Shown: piece after piece, positions 51,302 to 58,162 of the stretch
Numbering within the stretch: the stretch's first letter is position 1
How the letters are laid out: every line of letters begins with the position of its first letter
Source of the DNA: Ardenticatenales bacterium
Lineage (GTDB): Bacteria; Chloroflexota; Anaerolineae; Promineifilales; Promineifilaceae
Reading direction: 5' to 3'
Length of the DNA stretch: 64,000 nt
Assembly (NCBI GenBank): GCA_020634515.1
Contig: JACKBL010000003.1
Location: forward strand, 620,001-684,000
Notes under the pieces: generated by a model
Seen by the model: the letters and a program-made list of their open reading frames with translations, nothing else
What the model was told of the DNA's origin: nothing
Databases searched by the model: none
Position numbers and translations under genes: made by a program

Positions 51302-51731
51302 TTGCGTGTTTTCCTCTGAAAGTCGTGATCAGCGGGTAGCGGATAGTTTTGGGTTGCCGGTTGGTGACACCGGGTTCATGCGCGGCGCATTCCCGCGGCA
51401 GGGTGTGCGCGCCAAAGCGATTTAGAACGCATCCAAGAATAAATTATCGCGGAATCGTCGGATACGCTTGAAGTGACCTGCTAACCTGCAAAATGGCAAG
51501 CAATTTCTGGACGGTCACTCAGATGCCCTATTTTACTCGCTTTTTGCCAGTTTGACAGGGAAACCAATCGCCGCCAGCAATTCCAATGATGGTGATTCCG
51601 CAGGGTCAAGCCCCTTTTTTCCCTCTGAAACAAGCCATGCCCCACTTTTGACGGGCCAGAACATTTTTCCAGGGAATTCGCACCAAAAGCCGTTCATTCA
51701 TATTGGGAATTGCTGTTGACAATCATATTCT
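51302..51731. other. Noncoding region upstream of pfaD-like gene, with repeat at 51428-51519
   Basis: No gene is supportable in this 430-base stretch. Positions 51428-51519 resemble the repeat at 42538-42605 (AATAAATTA, GGATACGCTTGAAGTGACC, GGACGGTCAC) and lack the MITE found there. The remainder is less GC-rich and unremarkable, ending at the left end of the IS element. Confidence 0.6.
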
Positions 51732-53715
51732 CTCAACGTTCGCTCAAAATTTATGCCAAAAGTCAATTTGCGCGATTGCGGTTGATGATGGTGATTCCAA
51801 AACAATGCAAACTACGATAATGCCGTAAACGCTTGACTCATCGAGGCTTTTCACCGTACTTTACCAATCACATACAGATAATAGACCCTCTCCTCCCCTG
51901 GATTAGGCGGATTGCAGGGCCGCCAAACCCGTGTAGGCCGTCAACGGAATGCCCAAGAGTCCCAAAATGCGTTCTTGCACACCGGTCAACGGGGTTAATT
52001 GGTAAAGAACCTGCGCTCCTAACCGGAAGACGGTTAAGTTGATGTCCTCAAAGGCTTGCAGCATGCGCTCCATCGTGGGCGTGGCGGTGCCTCGTTTGGG
52101 ATTACCCGGAAAAATGCCGGTCAATTCCTCTTTGACCTCCGCCAACGCCTCTTTAGCCACGTAATCACCCAGAGCCAATACCCGGGCTGCCAGGGTCAGC
52201 AGGTGGAAAAGTCCTTCGGCATGGTCATCACGCTGCACATAGACCGGGGTAATGGAGAGCAACTTGCCTTGCAGACGACGAAAGATGTTCTCCGCGACGT
52301 ACTGGCTGCGATAGGCTTGCACCGCCTGGGTCAATGACAACTCGACAGCGGGCGCGTTGGTGGCATAAATCCGCCACCCCATCTTGAACATGGCCGCGGC
52401 AATCGCCACCAGGTCACGCTGTACGGTCAATTGGTAGCGCACCGTCTTTTCCACCCGCGCTGGCTTGTCTTTATAGGCGCGTATCGGACGCTCCGCGACC
52501 TCACGTTTAGTCGTGCAGACGAATAAGCCGGACACTTTGTACTGTTTTTGGATGCGCTTGATGGCCGCTAACAGCGTTTTCTCGTCTTCTATCTGCTTTT
52601 TGCCGCGTTGCCGTGGCGGTGTCAGGGCGCGTAAAGCGGCTTCGGCTTTATCCAACCGTTTCTGTAATGCGTCTCGTTCACTCTGCATGTAGCTGAAGGA
52701 ACGCACCACCAGCAAACGCTCTTGCCAGGTGACGTGGCGCTTATTGACGATGGCGCTGCGCGACCGGCTGACTTCAAAACCCCGCGCCACCGCATCAGCC
52801 GCATTGGGCGCTGTGCCATTGGTCGGCAGCGCCCCATCCAAAAAGATAAGCGGTATCTGGGCTTCCCGCTCTTGCTGTCCGACCAGCAGTTCGTCGAGCA
52901 GCTTGGGTTCATCTTTGAGATAGGCCAGGGGTGTCAAATAGTGGTCGTTGTTGTTGGCGACGGTGGCGCGTGTCAGGAGCGCGCTCATCTTGCTATCTCC
53001 CACGACCAGCAGCGCCCGACCCGGAAAAGTCTGCTTGATGCGCTGGTAAATGGGAATGTAGAGTGGGTCATCAGCCCGGTTGCCTGGGACGATATCCACC
53101 GCCAGCGGTAAACCCAAGGGGTCGAGGCTGCCGATCATCATTTTGTACAGGGTCTCGAACAAACCATTCTTGGCTTTGCCAACCTGGAACAGCCACGACC
53201 CGTTGGGGTCGTGGTTGACAATGCCAACGGTGCCATCTAGCCGCGCACACCACCGTTCGGGCAGTTTCTTGGCCAGGTCATAGACCCGCACCAGGCGATT
53301 GCCCAGGCGACTTTCGACCTCAGCCCAGTCGCTTTGCGGCTGTAGATACCGCAGACAAAGGGCTAACCGGTCATCGGTGAAATCTAACGGCGTAACCAGT
53401 TGCCCAGTTAGGTGTCCCAGTGTCAACAAGTGTTTGGCAACCCACTCCTGAACGCAATCCATCCGGTGGGTGTGCTTGACCAGGATATGTGTCAGCCAGA
53501 TGGTAATGACCCAACCGGGCGTCAACCCCTGCCAGTTGCCATGGGGGACGATGATGCTATCCACAATGGCTTGAATGCCCATTTTTTGTAGCGAATTGTA
53601 AATGAGCGGGATGTCATCTACTCGCTCTGTCTGTATGTCGAACCTGTTAATGTCTACCATAGGATATGGGTATACCAAATTTGGTTTTATCCGCAAAATT
53701 TGAGCGAACGTTGAG
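51732..53715. mobile_element. IS1634-like insertion sequence, complete
   Basis: Terminal inverted repeats CTCAACGTTCGCTCAAA are perfect over 17 bases at 51732-51748 and 53699-53715, giving an element of about 1,984 bases with one full-length transposase gene. TATTC occurs just outside each end (51726-51730 and 53716-53720), a probable target duplication if one extra base is counted on the left. The intact ORF and ends suggest recent arrival. Confidence 0.85.
51903..53660 (-). CDS. IS1634-family DDE transposase
   Basis: A 585-residue transposase. The order DGTVGIVNHDPNG, VDIVPGNRADDP, ALLVVGDSKMSA (second acidic residue region) and a C-terminal YRSQYVAENIFRRLQGKLLSITPVYVQRDDHAEGLFHLL (Y-x-E-type signature) matches the IS1634 group of IS4-like enzymes. 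MVDINRF at 53660 is preferred over a TTG start 12 codons upstream. No frameshift is seen. Confidence 0.88.
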   Translation of the reverse strand: MVDINRFDIQTERVDDIPLIYNSLQKMGIQAIVDSIIVPHGNWQGLTPGWVITIWLTHILVKHTHRMDCVQEWVAKHLLTLGHLTGQLVTPLDFTDDRLALCLRYLQPQSDWAEVESRLGNRLVRVYDLAKKLPERWCARLDGTVGIVNHDPNGSWLFQVGKAKNGLFETLYKMMIGSLDPLGLPLAVDIVPGNRADDPLYIPIYQRIKQTFPGRALLVVGDSKMSALLTRATVANNNDHYLTPLAYLKDEPKLLDELLVGQQEREAQIPLIFLDGALPTNGTAPNAADAVARGFEVSRSRSAIVNKRHVTWQERLLVVRSFSYMQSERDALQKRLDKAEAALRALTPPRQRGKKQIEDEKTLLAAIKRIQKQYKVSGLFVCTTKREVAERPIRAYKDKPARVEKTVRYQLTVQRDLVAIAAAMFKMGWRIYATNAPAVELSLTQAVQAYRSQYVAENIFRRLQGKLLSITPVYVQRDDHAEGLFHLLTLAARVLALGDYVAKEALAEVKEELTGIFPGNPKRGTATPTMERMLQAFEDINLTVFRLGAQVLYQLTPLTGVQERILGLLGIPLTAYTGLAALQSA

Positions 53716-53728
53716 TATTCACGACCAC

Positions 53729-53908
53729 CTTCCCGGAAGCTGTTTTGATGCCAAACAAGCCGAATGATGCGGCGTTTTGGGGTAACTACTAACCCTCTCT
53801 GAAGATTGGACCAATTTCACGCGCTCAATGGCCATTTTCACCAGAGAAAATTGGTCCAATCTGGCTTAGCAGTTACGTTTTGGGGTTTGAAATCGAGCTT
53901 CCGGGAAG
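53729..53908. repeat. CTTCCCGGAAG element interrupted by a GATTGGACC MITE
   Basis: CTTCCCGGAAGCTGTTTTGA begins at 53729 and GAAATCGAGCTTCCGGGAAG ends at 53908. Removing the MITE and one target copy leaves a 77-base unit like that at 39871-40089. Confidence 0.8.
53782..53876. mobile_element. MITE, GTAAC...GTTAC type (short variant)
   Basis: A 95-base element with ends GTAACTACTAA and, inward from the right, GTAACTGCTAA. The core is AGATTGGACCAATTT facing AAATTGGTCCAATCT. GTTTTGGG flanks both sides (53774-53781 and 53877-53884), an 8-base target duplication as for the copies at 25297 and 42614. Confidence 0.85.
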
Positions 53909-53988
53909 ATCTCTTGGACCATACACCCCAGAGGCTGAACAGTTACTTTCTGGAGTTTGGCGAATTCCACATAGGGTGATCGGAGTCG

Positions 53989-54035
53989 AGGCTTTAGCCG
54001 GGTCAACCCCCATATGTGGACCGGCTGAAGCCTCT
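53989..54035. repeat. GAGGCTT hairpin inserted in a transposase remnant
   Basis: GAGGCTTTAGCCGG pairs with CCGGCTGAAGCCTC (one mismatch). The hairpin lies inside a segment with ends CTGGAGTTTGGCG and CGCCAAAAACACCAG. CAGTTACTTTCT is repeated on both sides (53941-53952 and 54056-54067), suggesting a small insertion. Confidence 0.6.
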
Positions 54036-54049
54036 ACGCCAAAAACACC

Positions 54050-54237
54050 AGAGTCCAGTTACTTTCTCAAAACCCTCCACAACTATCTGGACGAAATTGC
54101 CAGCTATTTTGACAGGCGCGCCAGTAGTGGTTTTGTCGAAGGTGTTAACAACAAATTGAAAACGGTCGCACAACGTTCTTATGGCCTCAAGCGAGTTGAC
54201 AGCCTGTTTCGCCGTCTGTTAAATTCCGAAAAAGCCT
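54050..54237 (+). pseudogene. ISL3-family transposase remnant (C-terminal fragment)
   Basis: The frame reads YFLKTLHNYLDEIASYFDRR, ASSGFVEGVNNKLKTVAQRS and YGLKRVDSLFRRLL, which is the C-terminal end of ISL3-type transposases (YFD-R-T-G-FVEG-NNK pattern). About 60 residues remain; the catalytic core is gone and an inserted hairpin disrupts the upstream side. The frame continues antisense into the ester cyclase gene, which is not part of the homology. Confidence 0.75.
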
Positions 54238-54710
54238 TATGCTTTACGAACTGGTGCTTTTTGCTTCACTTTGAAAAGCCCTACAAATATCGCATATCCA
54301 AGTAAAGCCCCAAAACCTATCTGTCTCATTACGCCTAATAGATCCGTAGTTTGCCATTCTTGCACAACTTTACCGTTTTCTATCTTCCGCACAAATATAC
54401 CGTGAATCTCCAAGTTTTTCCTATTTGCGGGGGCACCCATAAAACTGCCTGTGTTAACCGCCGTAGAGACAAATCGAATTGAAACGTATTGCCCCTCAGC
54501 AACGATATTTGGGAATTCCATGTGCAAGCCCGAAAAAGCGGCTTTCATATCTTGCATAAAACCGATGTATTCATCCTTTGTAAAATGAAATCCATCGCCT
54601 GTGTATGTAAATTGGTCGTCCAAAAGTGCGTCCAACTTGTTCCATTCTCCATTCAGAATGGCGCGAGACACACTTAAGGCTATTTCTTTGTTTTGTTCGA
54701 GCGTTGACAT
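54237..54710 (-). CDS. SnoaL-like ester cyclase/NTF2-fold protein
   Basis: A 157-residue protein with an NTF2-like fold: NKEIALSVSRAILNGEWNKL, TYTGDGFHFTKDEYIGFMQ, FPNIVAEGQYVSIRFVSTAV and HGIFVRKIENGKVVQEWQ. The C-terminus has an unexpected hydrophobic stretch (IGFGALLGYAIFVGLF). The ATG at 54710 follows AGGAG. The gene is markedly AT-richer than the rest of the window and is divergent from an HxlR regulator, which likely controls it. Confidence 0.78.
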   Translation of the reverse strand: MSTLEQNKEIALSVSRAILNGEWNKLDALLDDQFTYTGDGFHFTKDEYIGFMQDMKAAFSGLHMEFPNIVAEGQYVSIRFVSTAVNTGSFMGAPANRKNLEIHGIFVRKIENGKVVQEWQTTDLLGVMRQIGFGALLGYAIFVGLFKVKQKAPVRKA

Positions 54711-54785
54711 ATTTTCTCCTGATTTCATTTGGTTGGCTTGCTTTTCACTGTGGCGCATTATACAATTTCAATATCAGGAAGGGAA

Positions 54786-54811
54786 GTACGCACTTTTTTG
54801 TGCCATAGTAC
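54786..54811. promoter_or_regulatory. Putative HxlR operator between divergent genes
   Basis: GTACGCAC and GTGC, then CATAGTAC, form an interrupted palindrome: GTAC half-sites at 54786-54789 and 54808-54811, with GCAC/GTGC inside. It lies 18 bases before the HxlR start in the 118-base divergent promoter region. Spaced GTAC half-sites are common for this regulator family. Confidence 0.55.
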
Positions 54812-54828
54812 CCAAAAGGATACCAAGA

Positions 54829-55149
54829 ATGAGTCAGGATTATTTTTGCCCAGTCACAGCAACAGTTTCTATCATCGGCGGCAAATGGAAGCCAATAATT
54901 TTGTGGATATTGTTTCAAGAAAAACGGCGATTCAGTGAATTGAAAAGAGCTATACCGAAAATTACGCAAAAAATGTTGACGCAACAACTTCGAGAATTAG
55001 AACGAGATGGCATAGTTCACCGAGAAGTTTATCCAGTTGTCCCGCCGCAAGTAGAGTATTCACTGACCCAAAAAGGATACACCCTTGCCCCAATACTTCA
55101 AGCAATGGAAAAATGGGGCAATACGACGATGAAAAATCAGTATTCGTGA
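54829..55149 (+). CDS. HxlR-family winged-helix transcriptional regulator
   Basis: A 106-residue regulator with the family signature CPVTATVSIIGGKWKPIILW, then RFSELKRAIPKITQKMLTQQLRELERDGIVHREVY and VEYSLTQKGYTLAPIL. The N-terminal Cys is where redox or electrophile sensing occurs in this family. Divergent from the ester cyclase gene and, like it, AT-rich, so the pair was probably acquired together. Confidence 0.92.
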   Translation: MSQDYFCPVTATVSIIGGKWKPIILWILFQEKRRFSELKRAIPKITQKMLTQQLRELERDGIVHREVYPVVPPQVEYSLTQKGYTLAPILQAMEKWGNTTMKNQYS

Positions 55150-55221
55150 ACCAAAACGCACCCAGCAAAGTGTGCGCCTGACGCCGGGGATTCCGCGAAC
55201 ATCCCAAGGAGTTTTCCGCGC

Positions 55222-55320
55222 TTTAGGACTGACGATGAAATTAAGTACGGAATTGCATCGTCAGTTTCAAGGAACGGCAAGGAAACAACTTCGCTGTCTT
55301 ATTTAATTTCCGTTCCTGAG
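55222..55320. repeat. Two-hairpin structured repeat (copy 1), overlapping a gene end
   Basis: GGACTGACGAT pairs with ATCGTCAGTTT, and GGAACGG pairs with CCGTTCC; inside the second arm AACAACTTCG forms a small stem. The reverse complement of 63372-63470 aligns along the full length, with compensatory changes in both stems. The stop codon of the GT39-like gene (55299-55301) lies within it. Confidence 0.8.
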
Positions 55321-58040
55321 GGCGGGGGCCAGGAGAAGCGGACGGCATCGCCTTGCGGGGCGTTCGCTCGCGTGACCTGGAGACGCTGCCCTGTATCCGC
55401 GATGTAGAGGCCGATTTCCAGGGTGAGGGGTGCGGACGCCGTCGCCGGCGCGGGGATGGTGTAGAGGTCCACCACGACTTCATCAGGCAGCCAATGGCCG
55501 GTGGGATATGTGCCGTCTTGGGGCCAGGCGTCTTTCTGCCACAGGCAGCAAACCCCTTGCGCGTCCAGCAAGTGAACGAAGACCGTATAGTCGGCGGCGG
55601 GCGGGGTCAACGCCTGCCAGACCAGCGTCAGCGTGTCTCCGTCAAGGTTGTAGCCCAACAGATCGATTTCGTCGCCAAAGCGGGCGTTCAGACGGTGGGA
55701 GATCGGCGGCGTCCGGAAGAGGCGGTCGGCGGCGGCGACTTGCAGCGGTCCTAGCGATTGGCTGAGAACCGTCGTGTTGCTCCCGTCCAGCAGTCGCAGA
55801 GCCAGTTGGTATGCGCCGGCGGGCAGGTCAGGCGGGAGGGGGGCGGTCTGGCGGTCAATCAGGAACAGGGGCGTCGGCCACTGGGCGAAGGGATAACTGT
55901 CGTGGACGGGCTGGCCTTCCCACAGCGTCCACGTCTGTTGATTCGGCCCCGTCAGCGTCACGCGCAGACGCCAATCAGAGGGCAAGGGGGCGGTTGCTGA
56001 CCACCAGAAGGCGAGTTCCAGATGTTCCCCTGATTGCGCCGTCGCGCTGCCGCGCTCGTAGCCGCGGAGGGTGAGGCCGGGGGAGACGGATTGGTCGGCG
56101 GGAAAGGGGGGCGTGGGCAGGGTGTCGGGCGGTGGGCTGGCGGGAATGGTGATGGAATGAAGGCGGGCGGCGCTGCCGGCATATCGTCCCTCCCCGTCCA
56201 GATTTGGCAGCCGCTCGCCTGATTCCTCGTTAAACAAACCCACCCGTGGTTCATAATCCCCCGGCGGCGCGCCTGCCGGCAGCGGCACAATCATCCGCTG
56301 CACCACCAACTCCCCCGCCGCCCACTGCTCACTGGGGTACGCATCCCGCTCCACCTGGCTCCAGCGATAGCCCCAGGCATCCTCCAGATGCACAAACGGC
56401 GCAAACGCCCGCGATGGCACCCCCTGCGTTTGCCAGTACAACGTGAGCGGCAGCGCGCCTGCCGCCACCGCGCCCACATCATATCCCCGGAGGGTGATGG
56501 CGTTGCCGAAGTTGACGGTCAACGGGTGGGAAATGGTCAGCGTAGGGGACGCGGTGAGGGTGTAGGCGGTAAAGAGGGGTTGTCCATCCGGTCCCAATGG
56601 CCCGGTTTCCACGTCGGCGTCAGCTAAGAGGGAAGTGGTCCATGCCGGCATTGGACTGCTGTGCGGATAAATAATGCGGACCCGTCCGGCGGCGGGGAAA
56701 ACAAGCGCCTCGCCACCTGGCAGCCACTTAACCTGCTCATACACCCCGCTCAAAAAAGCCACCGTCGGATGGCGATAATGCTTCGCCGCCAGGAAAACCG
56801 TCTCGTCGGGACGCGCCGTGGCGTCCAGGAAAGCAGCCACGGCCACGAGATCCGCGTCGTTCTCGTAAAAAACGTCGGCGCGCCGACCCCACTGTTGGAA
56901 GTAGGCCTGGGCAGTGAGGCCACCGCCAATCAACAGCAAGGGGAGGAGCAAGTGGGGGAGGCGGATGGGCGTAAGATCGAGGAGGGTAGTGAGAGAAAAT
57001 GCCGGCAATAGCATCAAAAACGGCAGCATCCCCATCGCCCGCAAATTGCTGGGCACAATCTCATTCGTCGCCAGCGCCGTCGGCAACAGCATCACCAGCG
57101 GAGCCAGCAGCAGCAGCAGCGCCGCGCCGCGCCGCCGACCACGCACCCGCCACGCCCGCCACGCCAGCAGCGCCCCCCCCGCCAGCAGCAGCGCCCCCCC
57201 CACCCCGGAAAACAGCGGGCGTGCCGGCAAATTAAAACGCCAGTAGGGATCGCCACGCAGAAAAAACATACCCAGCGACCGCAGCACGCTCTCCCCCAGG
57301 CTGAGGCCATCCCCGCCCACCTGCTGGATACGCACCCAGAAGGCGTCCGGGTGCTGGCGGAAATAGTTGAGCAGCGGCAGCACGATCAGGAGCGCCACGC
57401 CACCGCTGAGGAGGAGATGCCGCCAGTTGCGCCGCAGCGTGGGCAGCAGCGCCAGCGCCAGCAGCACGGGGAACAGGCGCGCCGCCAGGTACGTGTACGC
57501 GGTCAGGCCGAGGAAGAGGCCGCCGAGGGCAAAGGTGGCCCAGGTCTGAGCGTCGGTCGGTTTGGTTTCCACCAACCGCAGCCCGCGCCACAGCGCCGCC
57601 ACAGTCAAGGCCTGCAGCAACGGCTGGCTGATGGCGCGGAAACCGAGGCGGCTAAAGAGCAGATGCCAGAAGCTGACGGCCAGCAGCGCCGCTCCCAGCA
57701 GCGCGGTGCGGCGGTCCCGCGGCAGTTCGCGCCCCACACGGTAGGCGGCGGCCACCGTGAGCAGGCCGAGGCAGGCAGCGGTGAGGCGCAGCGCGAACAC
57801 GGATTCGCCCACCAGGCGCATGACGCCGCCCGCCAGGTAGAAAAAGAGGACTTCCTTGCCGGTGTAGCTGGGGATGAACAGAGGGCGCGCGCCGCGCAGG
57901 CCAATGTCGCCGGCCAGGATGGCGTTGGCGGCTTCATCGTAGTGCAAACCGGGGGGGAACTGGGATAGGGCGGGCAGGCGCAGCAGGGCGGCCAGCAGCA
58001 GGCAGCCTACCATCCAGAAGAGGGCGCGGCGTTGGGTCAT
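55299..58040 (-). CDS. GT39/ArnT-like membrane glycosyltransferase with C-terminal beta-sandwich repeats
   Basis: A 913-residue protein. About 12 transmembrane helices fill residues ~8-400; GLHYDEAANAILAGDIGLRG gives the acidic DE motif of GT-C enzymes using polyprenyl-phosphate sugars, and SFWHLLFSRLGFRAISQPLL is also typical. From ~480 there are three ~130-residue modules (NFGNAITLRGYDV...LPLTLYWQ; SPGLTLRGYERG...; ARFGDEIDLLGYNLDGDTLTLVWQ) that also occur in the neighbouring 58163 gene. It is divergent from that gene; its last codons lie in a repeat. Confidence 0.82.
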   Translation of the reverse strand: MTQRRALFWMVGCLLLAALLRLPALSQFPPGLHYDEAANAILAGDIGLRGARPLFIPSYTGKEVLFFYLAGGVMRLVGESVFALRLTAACLGLLTVAAAYRVGRELPRDRRTALLGAALLAVSFWHLLFSRLGFRAISQPLLQALTVAALWRGLRLVETKPTDAQTWATFALGGLFLGLTAYTYLAARLFPVLLALALLPTLRRNWRHLLLSGGVALLIVLPLLNYFRQHPDAFWVRIQQVGGDGLSLGESVLRSLGMFFLRGDPYWRFNLPARPLFSGVGGALLLAGGALLAWRAWRVRGRRRGAALLLLLAPLVMLLPTALATNEIVPSNLRAMGMLPFLMLLPAFSLTTLLDLTPIRLPHLLLPLLLIGGGLTAQAYFQQWGRRADVFYENDADLVAVAAFLDATARPDETVFLAAKHYRHPTVAFLSGVYEQVKWLPGGEALVFPAAGRVRIIYPHSSPMPAWTTSLLADADVETGPLGPDGQPLFTAYTLTASPTLTISHPLTVNFGNAITLRGYDVGAVAAGALPLTLYWQTQGVPSRAFAPFVHLEDAWGYRWSQVERDAYPSEQWAAGELVVQRMIVPLPAGAPPGDYEPRVGLFNEESGERLPNLDGEGRYAGSAARLHSITIPASPPPDTLPTPPFPADQSVSPGLTLRGYERGSATAQSGEHLELAFWWSATAPLPSDWRLRVTLTGPNQQTWTLWEGQPVHDSYPFAQWPTPLFLIDRQTAPLPPDLPAGAYQLALRLLDGSNTTVLSQSLGPLQVAAADRLFRTPPISHRLNARFGDEIDLLGYNLDGDTLTLVWQALTPPAADYTVFVHLLDAQGVCCLWQKDAWPQDGTYPTGHWLPDEVVVDLYTIPAPATASAPLTLEIGLYIADTGQRLQVTRANAPQGDAVRFSWPPPSGTEIK

Positions 58041-58064
58041 GCCGGCAATTGTATCAGGGGTCGC

Positions 58065-58123
58065 ATCTTCCTGGAAGTTGTGAACCATGTTGCCGCCCTG
58101 TGCAGGCCAGCTTCCAGGAAGAT
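58065..58123. repeat. CTTCCTGGAAG inverted repeat between divergent genes
   Basis: ATCTTCCTGGAAG (58065-58077) and CTTCCAGGAAGAT (58111-58123) are perfect 13-base inverted arms with a 33-base spacer. They sit symmetrically in the 122-base divergent promoter region, a relative of the CTTCCCGGAAG family with matched changes in both arms. Confidence 0.7.
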
Positions 58124-58162
58124 CGTTGCCCATCTCGACTTGATTTGCTACTGTTACACGCC

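Noticed and set aside
51302..51731. A tRNA or small RNA gene in the long gap before the IS
   Set aside because: No cloverleaf, CCA end or T-loop consensus could be found; only a dispersed repeat is recognisable.
54237..54305. Extension of the ISL3 transposase frame to 54305
   Set aside because: The last ~20 codons are antisense to the ester cyclase 3' end and do not resemble the transposase family.
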